From Typhlomys cinereus (lineage: Eukaryota; Chordata; Mammalia; Rodentia; Platacanthomyidae), in NCBI GenBank assembly GCA_023101885.1, contig JALPQD010000026.1:10602153-10666152 (forward strand): 64,000 nucleotides of DNA, given 5' to 3'. Both the position numbers and the translations under genes were made by a program. The notes below the pieces were generated by a model. It did no database searches and was not told the origin of the DNA. It was given only the letters and a program-made list of their open reading frames with translations. Positions 52,206 to 61,579 of the stretch are shown here, in pieces (within the stretch, counting starts at the first letter, position 1; each line of letters begins with the position of its first letter).

Positions 52206-52599
52206 GCGAGAACGTGAGCACTCAACAAACAGAACACCGATCACTGCAGTCAGTGGCACGTAAATTCTGACTCTACCATCACTGCGGACACTTGTCCCAC
52301 AGCTGAAACAGAAACATCACTCAGCGCTACCACACAGAACGCTGCAGTCCATTTGGTTTCCCTTCCCCTCTTCACACTTCAAGGGGGCAGGGAGATGTCC
52401 AGGAAACCCAGGGGAGACAGGATCATCTGCCAGCCCATGCTAATCACAAAGGCGGGAAGGAAGTTTTCTTCAGCCTCTGAGCAGGCTGGATTTTTGGAGA
52501 GAAGGGACCATGAGGACGAGTCTCCCCTTACGAGATGCCAGGAAGACCAGCGATGGCTGGGAAAGAGCTGGGCTGTTCCATTTAACCCCCACACCAGCT

Positions 52600-52690
52600 C
52601 TCTAGGATACCTAGTAATGGTCTGTCTTATACATTGGGAAACAGGCACAGATGGGCCAAGGGCCTGCCCAGGATTTATAAGCATATCTGC
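52600..52690 (-). repeat. MIR fragment, reverse
   Basis: 'cattgggaaacaggcacaga' and 'tgggccaagggcctgcccag' match the reversed MIR core. Confidence 0.5.
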
Positions 52691-52847
52691 ACAACAGCCA
52701 TATTTAGTCTCCTTCCCTCAGTGCCCACAACCTGACAACAGGAAGCAGGTTCCAAATCTGAAAAGAGATGGGCAGATACTTGCCTTCCATCAAACTCCAT
52801 GCTTTTTGCATTTGGTTTGCAGACAGTTCTGAGTTGGTGTTTGTATT

Positions 52848-53255
52848 AGTTACTTCTCTCATCTCTGCAGCCAAACACCTGACAAAAAGCGACTTAAGGG
52901 AAGAGGGATTTATTTTGTCTCAGTTTAAGGGCATACAAATCCATCATGGCAGGAAGGCATTGCGGCAAGATCAGCCCATTCATGGCAGCAGGAATGCCAG
53001 ACTGCTTGTTCACATCTCTGCATCCCAGGACTCAGAGAAAGATGGAGCCAAAACACAGACTGGGTTATCAGCCTCAAGTCCTAGTCCCTCAATGACCCAC
53101 TTCCTTCACCTGAGTCCCATCTCCCAAATGTTCCACTCCCCCCCCACACATCTACCTCAAAAATAAATAAATAAACCAGCATTACCAGCTGGAGACCAAA
53201 CGTCCAAACATATGAGGCTATGGTGTGGAGACATTTCCTTGCACAACAGTTTTGC
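52848..53255 (-). mobile_element. MaLR-type LTR, reverse
   Basis: 'gtattagttacttctctcat', 'ggaagagggatttattttgt', 'ccatcatggcaggaaggcat', 'atgacccacttccttcacct' and 'aaacatatgaggctatggtg' follow the reversed rodent MaLR order. Confidence 0.75.
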
Positions 53256-53299
53256 AACATTAACATTGGCTCCCTGGAGGTGATGTGTTCATTCATCCA

Positions 53300-53480
53300 G
53301 GTGTTCATTTATCTGCCAAATAAATATTGTGTGCCTACTCTGCAAGTGATCTGGCACAGGTGTTGAAGATGCAGCCGTAACAAATACCACTGTCGTCTTC
53401 ATTCTCATGAGCTTATTAAGGAGTACGGAGCCAGTGCATCTGCACGCAAATTATCTTGTGGATATAGTTGTGAACAGGAC
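53300..53480 (-). repeat. L2-like fragment
   Basis: 'aatattgtgtgcctactctg', 'caggtgttgaagatgcagcc', 'gtaacaaataccactgtcgt' and 'ttctcatgagcttattaagg' resemble the L2 text tgtgccaggcactgttctaggtgctggggatacagc... catggagcttaca. Confidence 0.55.
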
Positions 53481-53484
53481 AAAA

Positions 53485-54145
53485 AAGCAAAGATGGAAAG
53501 TGCTTGCGAGGGTATAGAACAAAGGCCTTGACCTGAATTGGATGGTATATAAGAGATCAGAGATAGAAACTCCCACCTCTGGCCAATCTTCTGACTTCTC
53601 CGTGTCCAGTAATACTTTAGCAAGCAGTTATGCCGCTAAGTACACGCTCTTTGAGAGGCCCCCTTGACTTCTCTTCTTGGCTAATGGTGTCTCTAGGCCA
53701 GCCCCCTGGGACACGTCAGCCACTAGGGCAGGAACATGACTCTGCTTTGCTTCAGCAGCATTTAGCCTTAACCTTTCTGGGGCCAGTCTCATTCTGCTCT
53801 CAGCGGTCCACCTCCCTGTCATTCAACTGTGAGCAATTATATGCAATCATCGGGTCCTGGATCCTGGACACATAGGACCTAAACTCATCAGGGCAGACAG
53901 AAAGGCAGCAGAGACAAGAGCTTATTGTGTAGGTAATGCAACTGCAGACTCAGAGGTCAGAGAAAAGATGTGGTCCTTTGCCCTGACCCTGGGGCCTGAA
54001 AGGTTCCTCACTGAGAAAACACATTGGAAGAGTACAGAACCTTTTAGCCTCACAGTGGAGAATGTGCATGGAGAATTCCAGTCCTCAGGGGCTGGAGACT
54101 TTCTTTCAAATTTGGTCAGCAGCCTGATGCTGGTATTAAAAATCA
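53485..54145. other. Unassigned sequence
   Basis: No recognisable repeat or exon. Confidence 0.5.
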
Positions 54146-54149
54146 GCCT

Positions 54150-54375
54150 CAGATGGGATTGGGAGGAGGGCTCACTCACTAAAGTCCTTCCATGTAAGCA
54201 TGAGGGCCTAAGCATGATCCCCATCACTCATATTAAAAAGGGGGTGGTGGTGGCATGACCATCCCAGCACCATGTAGGGGATGCAAAGATGGACTGATGC
54301 TCCAGGCTCACCAGCCAGCTAATCTAGCCAACTTGGCAAGTTCCAGGCCAGGGAAAGTCCTGGTCTCAAAAATAT
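54150..54375 (+). mobile_element. B4-like composite SINE
   Basis: 'gggattgggaggagggctca', 'ccatgtaagcatgagggcct', 'accatcccagcaccatgtag', 'ccaggctcaccagccagcta' and 'agtcctggtctcaaaaatat' mark the head and B1-like half. Confidence 0.7.
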
Positions 54376-54377
54376 AA

Positions 54378-54630
54378 GGTAAGGTTGGAGATATGGCTCA
54401 GGGTTTAAGACTCTGCCTCTCAAGCAGAAGGTCCTGAGTTCAAATGCCAGGTTCCATGTTAAATGCCAGAAGGAAATAGTAGCAGCCCTCACTTTCGACC
54501 CTGGTGGGTGGAGCCTGGGAAATTCCAGAGTGAAGCAAAAAAGAGGTAGAAGCAATCAATGATGATTTCCAAAGTCACCTGTGGTCCTCACAAAGACATA
54601 CTGTGCCCTCTGGCATGCATGCATGCACGT

Positions 54631-54668
<38 letters not shown>

Positions 54669-54705
54669 ACACACACATGCACATACATAAAATTTTTTAA
54701 AAAAC
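54378..54705 (+). mobile_element. Older T+ SINE
   Basis: 'aaggttggagatatggctca', 'gagttcaaatgccaggttcc', 'gaccctggtgggtggagcct', 'tgatgatttccaaagtcacc', 'tgtggtcctcacaaagacat', CA-rich tail and 'cataaaattttttaaaa'. Directly abuts the B4-like element upstream. Confidence 0.85.
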
Positions 54706-54754
54706 CAAAACAAGATGGATGACAGTTGGGAAACAACACCCAAGGTAGACCTCT

Positions 54755-55160
54755 GACATTGTTTTAGCTTATTATTTGTTGCTACAATAAAATACTTGAC
54801 TTAGGGTAGAAAGGGTTGAGCTGGCTCACAATTCCAAGTTATAGCCCATCTCTGCTAGGAAGTCACAGCAGCAGGTGCTTGAAGCATCTGATCACATCAC
54901 ATCCACAGCAGGAACAGAGGGTAAGGACAATCTATAAATGGTTACCTCTACCCAGTTTTCCTTGTCCTTATATAGCTCTGGATCCTCTCCCTAGGGAATG
55001 TTCCTGCCCACAATGGACTGGCTCTTCCCCATCAATTTTGCAACCAAAATAATCTCTCATAGGCATGCCTAGAGTCAACCTTAATCTAGAGATTCCCTCA
55101 CTGATGTGCCTGGAGGCTTGCCTCCTAGATGTCAGGTTAATAATTAATCTAACCATCACA
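54755..55160 (-). mobile_element. Rodent LTR-like repeat, reverse
   Basis: 'gcttattatttgttgctaca', 'ggttgagctggctcacaatt', 'cccacaatggactggctctt', 'atgtgcctggaggcttgcct', 'cctagatgtcaggttaataa' and 'ttaatctaaccatcac' follow the reversed order of the same family as 8340-8740 and 18415-18777. Confidence 0.7.
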
Positions 55161-55267
55161 GTCTTCCCTGTGTATGCATGCATTTGTGTATGTCTTCCCC
55201 CACACACATACATGCATATGACACATTGGTCCCGACCCCTGCCTACACACACTAAGAAATTAGCCAG

Positions 55268-55625
55268 GAAGAACTAAGAATATGGCTCATGGTGGTTAAA
55301 GTGCTTGGGAGGCAAGCAAAATGACGGGGTTGGTATCACCAGATCCCACCTAAAATGCCAGACAACTTTAGCCTTGGAAGACAGAGACTGGCAATCTCCG
55401 GAGCAAGCTGGCTAGTTGGATTAGGCCTGTTAGCAAGTTCAGGTAGAGCAAGTAACTCTATATCAGAAGAGTACCGTGGAAGGGCAGTCGGGGATGATTC
55501 CTGCCATCATCAAGCCCCCACCAGCGAGCACATGCACATGTACCTACACGTGTCCACTAATACATAAGCAGTCGCAATACACATATGTATTCCTTCCACA
55601 CATATACATACACATGAAAATTGAA
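55268..55625 (+). mobile_element. Older T+ SINE, diverged
   Basis: 'gaatatggctcatggtggtt', 'ccagatcccacctaaaatgc', 'cagagactggcaatctccgg' and 'ggcagtcggggatgattcct' match the older subfamily with a longer middle segment. Confidence 0.65.
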
Positions 55626-55639
55626 AAACTATTCTGCAG

Positions 55640-55955
55640 GGGTTTAGGAACCCTGATTTGAGCTCATAGCCTCCGTGTGTGGGGTGGGAGCAGGGGCATG
55701 GATGTCATTCCTTAGGAGCCACTTCCCTTGTTTGATTTTTCAGACAGTGTCTCAGTGGGACTGAGAGCTTTCAGTCAAGTCCAGTTTGGCAGGCCAGTGA
55801 GCCATAGGGATCTTTTGTCTTCCACCTCCTCAGTACTTGGATTAAAAAACATATGGCCACCAAACTTGTTTTTACATAGGTGCTAGAGATCAAACTCAAA
55901 TCCTCATGCTAGTGTGGCAAGCACTTGAGCAACTGAACTATCTCAACCCTATGGG
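55640..55955 (-). mobile_element. B4-like composite SINE, reverse
   Basis: 'tttttcagacagtgtctcag' and 'ccacctcctcagtacttgga' (reversed B1-like half), then 'agagatcaaactcaaatcct' and 'gagcaactgaactatctcaa' (reversed tRNA head). Confidence 0.7.
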
Positions 55956-56075
55956 TTCTACTCTTACTTGTGATAGTTTATCCACACTATTGCGCATCAA
56001 GATGTTTAGCCAATTTGTGGTTTTAATTTGAAACAGAGGTTGGAAAAGTTTATCTATAAAGTTCAAAAAAAAAAA

Positions 56076-56129
56076 AAAGGTGGCACTGGGCATTGCAAAA
56101 AGTCAGGGCTTGACATGAAGCCAGGACGG
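56076..56129 (+). repeat. 54-bp inverted repeat, left arm
   Basis: From aaaggtggcactgggcattg to agccaggacgg. The exact reverse complement lies at 57098-57151, with no mismatch over 54 bases. An A14 run lies directly at its left edge. Confidence 0.95.
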
Positions 56130-56159
56130 TGGTCTCTCTCACCACCACTCAGCTGGGTC

Positions 56160-56345
56160 CTTGCATCATGGAAGCAATCAGAGAAGATAGGTAGGTAAAT
56201 GTTTGTGGCCGAGTACCAGTAAAGCTGTAAGACAGAAGCAAGTGATGAGTTGGATGTAGTCTGTAGGCTGTAATTTGCCATTCCTTGAGTTAAAAATCTT
56301 AGGACCTTTATGTGAAAGTGAGAGTCACATTGGGGCCCGGCTGAA
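56160..56345 (+). repeat. Ancient hAT-like DNA-transposon fossil
   Basis: 'gtagtctgtaggctgtaatt' followed by 'tgccattccttgagttaaaa' resembles the well-known mammalian fossil reading ggcccgcgggccgtagtttgccgacccctg. CpGs have decayed. Confidence 0.45.
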
Positions 56346-56559
56346 AGAGCCATCACAATGAGGGACACACAGGTCACTCCAGTCTCCCAGTATCATGTGA
56401 TGGCTGCTACCTCACCTTCTCCGTGGCATGTCCAGAGTATCCCTAACCAACTCTAACTTGTGCTAGCCCGACACTTTCCTAACACTGATCCACTCCAAAG
56501 CAGAATAAAGCCAGGGAGCAAATAAAGAAATTGGAGGTGGTATTGAGAGGCATAAGAGG

Positions 56560-56882
56560 GATTGCAGGAGTGGCTTAGTCCATAAAGTACCTGTACATCA
56601 AGCTTTGGGGACCTGAGGTTGTTTCCTCAGAGCCCAGACTTTCTTAAAAAACCAGTAACAGTGGTGCACACCCATAACCCCAGAAGTGGTGAGTCAAAAC
56701 AGGAGGATTCTTGAAGCTCGTTGGCCAGACAGTCTAGCCAAACTGATGATCTTCAGGCTCAGTAATAGACTTTGTCTCAAAGAATACGAGTGGAGAGCAA
56801 TCAAGGAAGATATGCAACGTCAATCTCCTGTTTCCATACAGAGTATACATGGGCATGCACACCCATAAACTAAAAATACACA
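56560..56882 (+). mobile_element. B4-like composite SINE, diverged
   Basis: Head 'gcaggagtggcttagtccat', 'gaggttgtttcctcagagcc', B1-like 'acccataaccccagaagtgg', 'aggaggattcttgaagctcg', 'ggctcagtaatagactttgt', then 'gagcaatcaaggaagatatg' and CA tail. Confidence 0.7.
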
Positions 56883-56883
56883 C

Positions 56884-56934
<51 letters not shown>

Positions 56935-56952
56935 CATCACCACCACCACCAT
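56880..56952. repeat. (CA)n followed by (CAC)n/(CCA)n
   Basis: A pure CA run of about 46 bases, then catcaccaccaccacc. Confidence 0.95.
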
Positions 56953-57097
56953 AATGTTGGCTTTTAATTCTTTTTCCATATTTTCTAGCAGATGATACAT
57001 TTGGTCCATGGTTCCCCCATCTGCATCCTTTCCCACCTCTCTCCATCACCTCTTGGTCTCCCAGTACCCCATCATCTCACCATTGCCCAAAATCATG

Positions 57098-57151
57098 CCG
57101 TCCTGGCTTCATGTCAAGCCCTGACTTTTTGCAATGCCCAGTGCCACCTTT
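57098..57151 (-). repeat. 54-bp inverted repeat, right arm
   Basis: From ccgtcctggcttcatgtcaa to cagtgccaccttt; the exact reverse complement of 56076-56129. Flanking bases do not match on either side. Confidence 0.95.
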
Positions 57152-57164
57152 CAAATGAGAAACT

Positions 57165-57345
57165 TTGCTGACAGGTCACACACCCTGCTCTTCAAAAAAG
57201 ATTGAGGCGACTTCTGGCTGGAGCTACGATGATAATACTCTCTGCAAAAATAACACTGTAAAACTAGACGAAACTGTCAAAGGCAATCATTTCGCAGCTC
57301 TGGAAATTGGTCAAAGGTACACAACAAATGGAGTACAGCTCAGTC
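57165..57345 (+). mobile_element. Old L1 fragment (upstream part)
   Basis: 'gcgacttctggctggagcta', 'aaaataacactgtaaaacta', 'gacgaaactgtcaaaggcaa' and 'gctctggaaattggtcaaag' resemble the 5' part of old mammalian L1 elements. Confidence 0.4.
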
Positions 57346-57374
57346 CATAAAGTACCTGCACATCAAGCTTTTAT

Positions 57375-57955
57375 TTAGGAGGATATTTACTTAGTTTATT
57401 TAGGAGAAACTTCTGGACTTCAGGTAAGAACAGCCAGTGTTGCAGAGCACCCTTGCTAGCCAGGAGCTTCAGTCAGTGGGGGAAGTAGAGTTGGGGAGAG
57501 ATTTGTTGTGGTTTGAGCCAAGAAAAAGGGACTGGTAGATGGGCACTTTCTAACCTCAGATTAGAAATCCCAGGAGAGGAGAGTCATAGACCATAGGACT
57601 CGCCACAGACAACACAGGGATACCCTTGGACTATGAGACTATATAGCACTTGGCAAGCCCTTGACACATCTCTCCTCCTCCAGGAAGCTGTTCAGCCAGA
57701 CAGGGCAATCAGGGAGAATGCAAGGGAAAGTACTGACCTGTGTAGACTTGAGAACTGATTGGGCTTTCTGTGTATCCCCTAATGAACCCACAGAGAGAAA
57801 GAGCCTTACCGGTGTGTGAGCATGTCTCTCTCCAGTCCTTGGATGATTAGTCGGCAATGAAGACAGGAAAAGGAAGACACCCCTAGGAAGCTAGACTAGT
57901 TTGTAACAATAGTAATACTTTAAGAAACTGAGCAGAAATGGAACCAGCTGCACAG
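57375..57955. other. Unassigned sequence within the L1 domain
   Basis: May be old L1 5' sequence, but I cannot show it. No gene recognised. Confidence 0.4.
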
Positions 57956-57959
57956 CAGA

Positions 57960-58686
57960 GTGACAATCTCATAGATTAAGTGCAGACAATGGACAGAGAT
58001 TCCCAAGACTGACCCAAGAAGGAATGGAGAATCTTAACAGGCTTCTCTCCAGCAAATATAGAGATCAAATCAATAATTAGAAATCATAACCCTCCCCCCC
58101 AAAAAACATATGAAGCTCAGCCCCAGATGGCTTCACTGACGAATTCTGTCACATTTTAAATAAGAAGTGATAACATTCTGAGATAAACAGGAAAGAGAGG
58201 AAAAGGGATATTTATCAATGCATTCGTTGAAATCAGTAATACTCTGGAGCCAACAATGGAGACATCGCAAAAAGGAAATCGACAGTTTGCTGTCCTTTGT
58301 CACCTAAACTGTAAAATTTGTTTAGATATTAGCAAAGTGAATTTATCAATACTTTAAAAGAATTAGATACCATAATAGAATGGGATTTATACCAGGAATT
58401 TAACATTGGTTAGTTTACCAATAGCATTACTACTAATAGAATAAAGAACAAAACCTTTATTAGGCACAGAAAAACAGCATACAAATAACCAGAAGGAGCA
58501 TCAACAGTCTGATAAACATTTACTTTGGAAATCTCTGATGATCAAATAATTAATGTTTCCCCCCCAAACATTAGGATATTTGTCAAAATGTCATCTCTCC
58601 TCACTTGGGTTCAATATTTTACTGGGTGTTCCAATCTATGCAATAAGACAATCAAGAGAAATTAGTGATACACAGATAGGAAAGTG
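57960..58686 (+). pseudogene. Old L1 ORF2 reverse-transcriptase region, decayed
   Basis: Plus-strand frames interrupted by many stops still show the ORF2 order: a QPQMASLTNSV piece (usually pDgftdeFY), then, near 58600, HLSSLGFNILLGVPIYAIRQ and SREISDTQIGK (usually LsPlLFNivlEVLAraIRQeKeIkgiqIGK). Several frameshifts and stops, so inert. Interrupted by an LTR at 58687. Confidence 0.8.
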
Positions 58687-58958
58687 TCATGGTTTGGAAT
58701 GTGTCTCCCACAGTCTTATGTGTTTGGAAGGTCATGAGATCTTTAGGAGGTAGAGCCTTGCTGGAAGAAGGCAGTTACAGGAGGTGGTCTTGAGGTGGAT
58801 TAGTCCCACCCTATTTCTGGGAGAGGTCTGCTTTTGCAGATGGCAGTTTTGCAGTTCTCTGCCTCCAAGATGTCTGCAGTGACCTAGGCCTACTCCGGCT
58901 CAAGTTGCTTGACTTTAGGTATTGTCTCACAGCAACACAAAGAGTAACCAGTACAGAA
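58687..58958 (+). mobile_element. MaLR-type LTR inserted in old L1
   Basis: 'gtcatggtttggaatgtgtc', 'tcccacagtcttatgtgttt', 'ggaggtagagccttgctgga', 'ggaggtggtcttgaggtgga' and terminal 'caaagagtaaccagtacag' match rodent MaLR LTRs. L1 sequence lies on both sides. Confidence 0.75.
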
Positions 58959-58959
58959 C

Positions 58960-59154
58960 TCATGATCTTCTAACCAGAAATGCCTATGGAATCTAGAAAG
59001 GTTAAACCTCATAAGTAATGTGTAAGTTTTTAAAAAGTACAGGATATGAAATCAGTGTTTCAAATGTAGTATATGTCTATAAGACAATGATGGACACTAC
59101 AAAAATAAAATTAAGAAAATAATCCCATTCATGATAACACCAAAAGAGTAAAAT
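58960..59154 (+). mobile_element. Old L1 ORF2 segment (continues)
   Basis: 'tacaaaaataaaattaagaa' and 'aataatcccattcatgataa' match the ORF2 part that normally reads gaaattaagaaaacaattccattcac. Confidence 0.65.
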
Positions 59155-59300
59155 GACTCAGTGGATAAAGATGCTTACTGCCAAACCTGAAACCTGAACT
59201 TAATCCTCATATGGTAGAGGGAGAAAACAACTCCTGTAAGTTTTCCTCTGATCTTTACCTATGAGCTATGACACATACTCACATATACATGCGTCCACAT

Positions 59301-59337
<37 letters not shown>

Positions 59338-59375
59338 TACACACATGATAAATTAATGTAATGAATTTTTTATAA
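59155..59375 (+). mobile_element. tRNA-derived SINE with (CA)n, in old L1
   Basis: 'atgactcagtggataaagat' (A-box), 'ctgaacttaatcctcatatg' (B-box region), 'ttttcctctgatctttacct', then (CA)n 59298-59331. Confidence 0.65.
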
Positions 59376-59444
59376 AAATAATTAACAATAAATTTAACAA
59401 AAGAAATACACAAATTTGACCACTCAAAACTACAAACCAAAACT
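59376..59444 (+). mobile_element. Old L1 ORF2 segment (continues)
   Basis: 'taacaataaatttaacaaaa' and 'gaaatacacaaatttgacca' then 'aaactacaaaccaaaa' are the ORF2 text after the previous segment. The final 18 bases are the duplicated target of the next SINE. Confidence 0.75.
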
Positions 59445-59728
59445 GGGGCTGGAGAGGTGGCTCAGGGGTTAAACCTCTGCCTTGCAGGCAGAAGGTCCCG
59501 AGTTCAGATCCTAGACCCCATGTATAGACTCCAGGCAGAAGTGGGGGCGGTCCTTCATTTCTGGTCCAGGTAGGGCAGAGCCTGTGAATCCTGGGGCAGA
59601 GTAAACAAGGAGAAGGAAGTGGAGGCGTCCATGGTGGTTCCCGAACTCACCCGTGTTTCTACACACACACATACACATACATACACACACGCATACACAC
59701 ACAATTGAATAAATAATAAATAATTAAA
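59445..59728 (+). mobile_element. Young lineage-specific T+ SINE, full length, in old L1
   Basis: 'ggggctggagaggtggctca' head, 'gagttcagatcctag', 'ggcagagtaaacaaggagaa', CA/TA-rich region, 'caattgaataaataataaat'. An 18-bp target duplication aaactacaaaccaaaact (59427-59444; 59729-59746, one C/T difference) flanks it. Confidence 0.92.
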
Positions 59729-59746
59729 AAACTATAAACCAAAACT

Positions 59747-60050
59747 AAAATAATTTAAAGAGCATTGAAATAATTCATTTTAATGAAATGGGATTCAAAG
59801 TCCATTCCGAATAGATCTACAAAATGAATGCAAACCCAAGGAAAATAAATCAACAAGTCAATCATAAAATTTACATTCAGTGCATCTAAAATAGCCAAAG
59901 CTATCTTTGTAAAACAAAAACAAAGAAGATAGAAACTACTTCCTTTCAAAACTTACTATGAATCTACAGAAATTATTAAAATTGTAGTATTTACATAAAA
60001 TAGATTAATGAATAGAACAGAGGATTCCCAAAGCAAATTCTTTCACTGGT
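59747..60050 (+). mobile_element. Old L1 ORF2 segment (continues)
   Basis: 'aaatagccaaagctatcttt', 'tttcaaaacttactatgaat' and 'ctacagaaattattaaaatt' match ORF2 order (aatagccaaaacaatcttgaa... ttcaaaacttactacaaagctacag). Confidence 0.8.
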
Positions 60051-60150
60051 AGTCAACAAACTTGTGCCAACTGCTCTGGAGAGCAAACCCAGGGCTTACA
60101 TATGCCAGGCAAATACTCTGCCACCGAGCTACTCTGTCAATCTTATCGAT
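60051..60150 (-). mobile_element. ID/tRNA-type SINE fragment, reverse
   Basis: 'gagagcaaacccagggctta', 'catatgccaggcaaatactc' and 'tgccaccgagctactctgtc' are the reversed ID-like head. Old L1 resumes with 'ttaacctttgacaaaggtgc'. Confidence 0.65.
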
Positions 60151-60151
60151 T

Positions 60152-60215
60152 AACCTTTGACAAAGGTGCCAAGTCAAGTTAGTGTAGGAGAGTATGGTTG
60201 TTCACCAAAGGTGCC
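60152..60215 (+). mobile_element. Old L1 ORF2 segment (continues)
   Basis: 'acctttgacaaaggtgccaa' matches gattttcgacaagggtgccaag of ORF2. From about 60215 to 60650 the origin is unclear. Confidence 0.6.
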
Positions 60216-60650
60216 ATAAACCCTGGGTGTAAATGTGGAGTCTGAAAAGAAATATCCTTTCTCACTTGCTTCTAGATTCATGGCTGAGGCATTTTTGATA
60301 AATAAGAGACAGCCCAGAAATTCCTTTGCTATAAATTATATGTGATGTGGAAGTCTTCCAAAGGAAATGAATACCAGCAAAACAGTTTTACCTGCGTTAT
60401 TTTGTGCTTGGGTTTGGTGAGGAGCGCACAGCCATGCAGAGGTGTGATTGGCAGGCAGGCAAGTCTGATGCAATAATAATGAGCTAAGGGAGCTTAGCAA
60501 GGTCTATTCGTTACCTCTCACCTCTGTGTCCCTTCGTCTTCAGAGATAAGGATGCGCCTTTCTTCTGGGTATTGGGAGGGAATGCTTGGAATGAGGGTCA
60601 TAGACCTTCCTCTAGTGGTCAGCTGGGTTTTACCTTCCTGTTGCTGTTTC
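60216..60650. other. Unassigned sequence within the L1 domain
   Basis: No recognisable repeat. It may be an insertion between L1 segments. Confidence 0.4.
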
Positions 60651-60651
60651 T

Positions 60652-60745
60652 GGAAGGCTAAGGGCTGAAGACATTGCTCAGCAATAGAGCACTGGCCTGT
60701 CACGTGCCAGGCACTGGGCTTGTTCAGTCTCTAGCATGGCAAATG
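60652..60745 (+). mobile_element. ID-like SINE
   Basis: 'agggctgaagacattgctca', 'gcaatagagcactggcctgt' and 'ccaggcactgggcttgttca' match the ID (tRNA-Ala-like) head (ggggatttagctcagtggtagagcgcttgcct). Confidence 0.7.
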
Positions 60746-60804
60746 GAAATGCTCAGGCATCGTATTTCCATCTTGCCATTCATAAACGTTAATTCCACAT
60801 GACT

Positions 60805-60922
60805 CATAGAGCTGATTGTAAGAGCTAAAACTATAAAACGTCTTTGTGGGAGAAAATCTTTCTCATTTTATACTAGACAAAGATTTCTTTGCCTCATTGT
60901 TTTTAAAAAATGTTCTCTATAA
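60805..60922 (+). mobile_element. Old L1 ORF2 segment (continues)
   Basis: 'aagagctaaaactataaaac' then 'gtctttgtgggagaaaatct' match ORF2 (gtaagagctaaaactataaaactcttagaagaaaa). Confidence 0.8.
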
Positions 60923-61060
60923 CGCCGGGCGGAATCTGGGGCAGCCTGCGTTTCTGGTCCTGGTAGGGCGGAGCCTTTGAATCCCGGGGCAGAGTAAACA
61001 AGGAGGAGGTGGAGGTGTCCATGGTGGTTCCCGAATTCGTCCGTGGTTCTACACACACAT

Positions 61061-61091
<31 letters not shown>

Positions 61092-61142
61092 TACATACAC
61101 ATGTGCACACATACATACACGCACAATTGAATAAATAATAAA
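60923..61142 (+). mobile_element. Young T+ SINE, 5'-truncated, in old L1
   Basis: Starts inside the element at cgccgggcggaatctggggc, so the whole tRNA-like head with A and B boxes is missing. It continues 'ggtcctggtagggcggagcc', 'gaattcgtccgtggttctac', CA-rich region and 'caattgaataaataataaaa'. A perfect 18-bp target duplication aaaaaatgttctctataa (60905-60922 and 61143-61160) flanks it. Confidence 0.93.
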
Positions 61143-61204
61143 AAAAAATGTTCTCTATAAAGTACCATAAATAAAATGAAAAAAGGAAAAAAAGGAACAA
61201 AGGA

Positions 61205-61256
61205 ACAAAACCAGGTGCTAATTCACACCTATGATCCCAGAACTCTCGAAAGTTAG
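61205..61256 (+). mobile_element. B1-like 5' fragment
   Basis: 'caggtgctaattcacaccta' and 'tgatcccagaactctcgaaa' match the B1 5' half; the rest has been replaced by a GA-rich expansion. Confidence 0.55.
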
Positions 61257-61555
61257 AGGGAGGGAGGAAGGAAGGAAAGAAGGAAGGAAGAAGGGAAGGG
61301 ATGGAGGGAGAAAGGGAAAAAAGGAGGGAGGGAGGGAAAGAGGGAGAGAGAGAGAGAGAGGGAAAAAGAGAGGGAAAGAGAGAGGTGAGAAAAAAGAGAG
61401 CGAGAAAAGAAGGAAGAAAGGGAGAAGGAAGGGTGAGAGAAGGAAGGGAGAGAAGGAAGGAAGGGAGAGGTAGAGGGAAGGAAGGAGATAGAGGGGAAAG
61501 GAAGGAGGGATAGAGAGAGGGAAAGAGACGAGAAGGAAGGAATGGAAAAGTAAAA
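61256..61555. repeat. Long polypurine (GGA/GAA) tract
   Basis: About 300 bases almost purely A and G on the plus strand. Long minus-strand frames through it are Ser/Phe/Leu/Pro low complexity. Confidence 0.95.
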
Positions 61556-61579
61556 TTAAAAGGCAATAGACTTTTAATA

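Noticed and set aside
52353..52832. Plus-strand open frame of 159 codons
   Set aside because: It runs across a MIR fragment and unique DNA and has no known motif; not a gene.
60868..61566. Minus-strand open frame of 232 codons rich in Ser, Leu, Phe and Pro
   Set aside because: It is the translation of a polypurine tract plus a young SINE.
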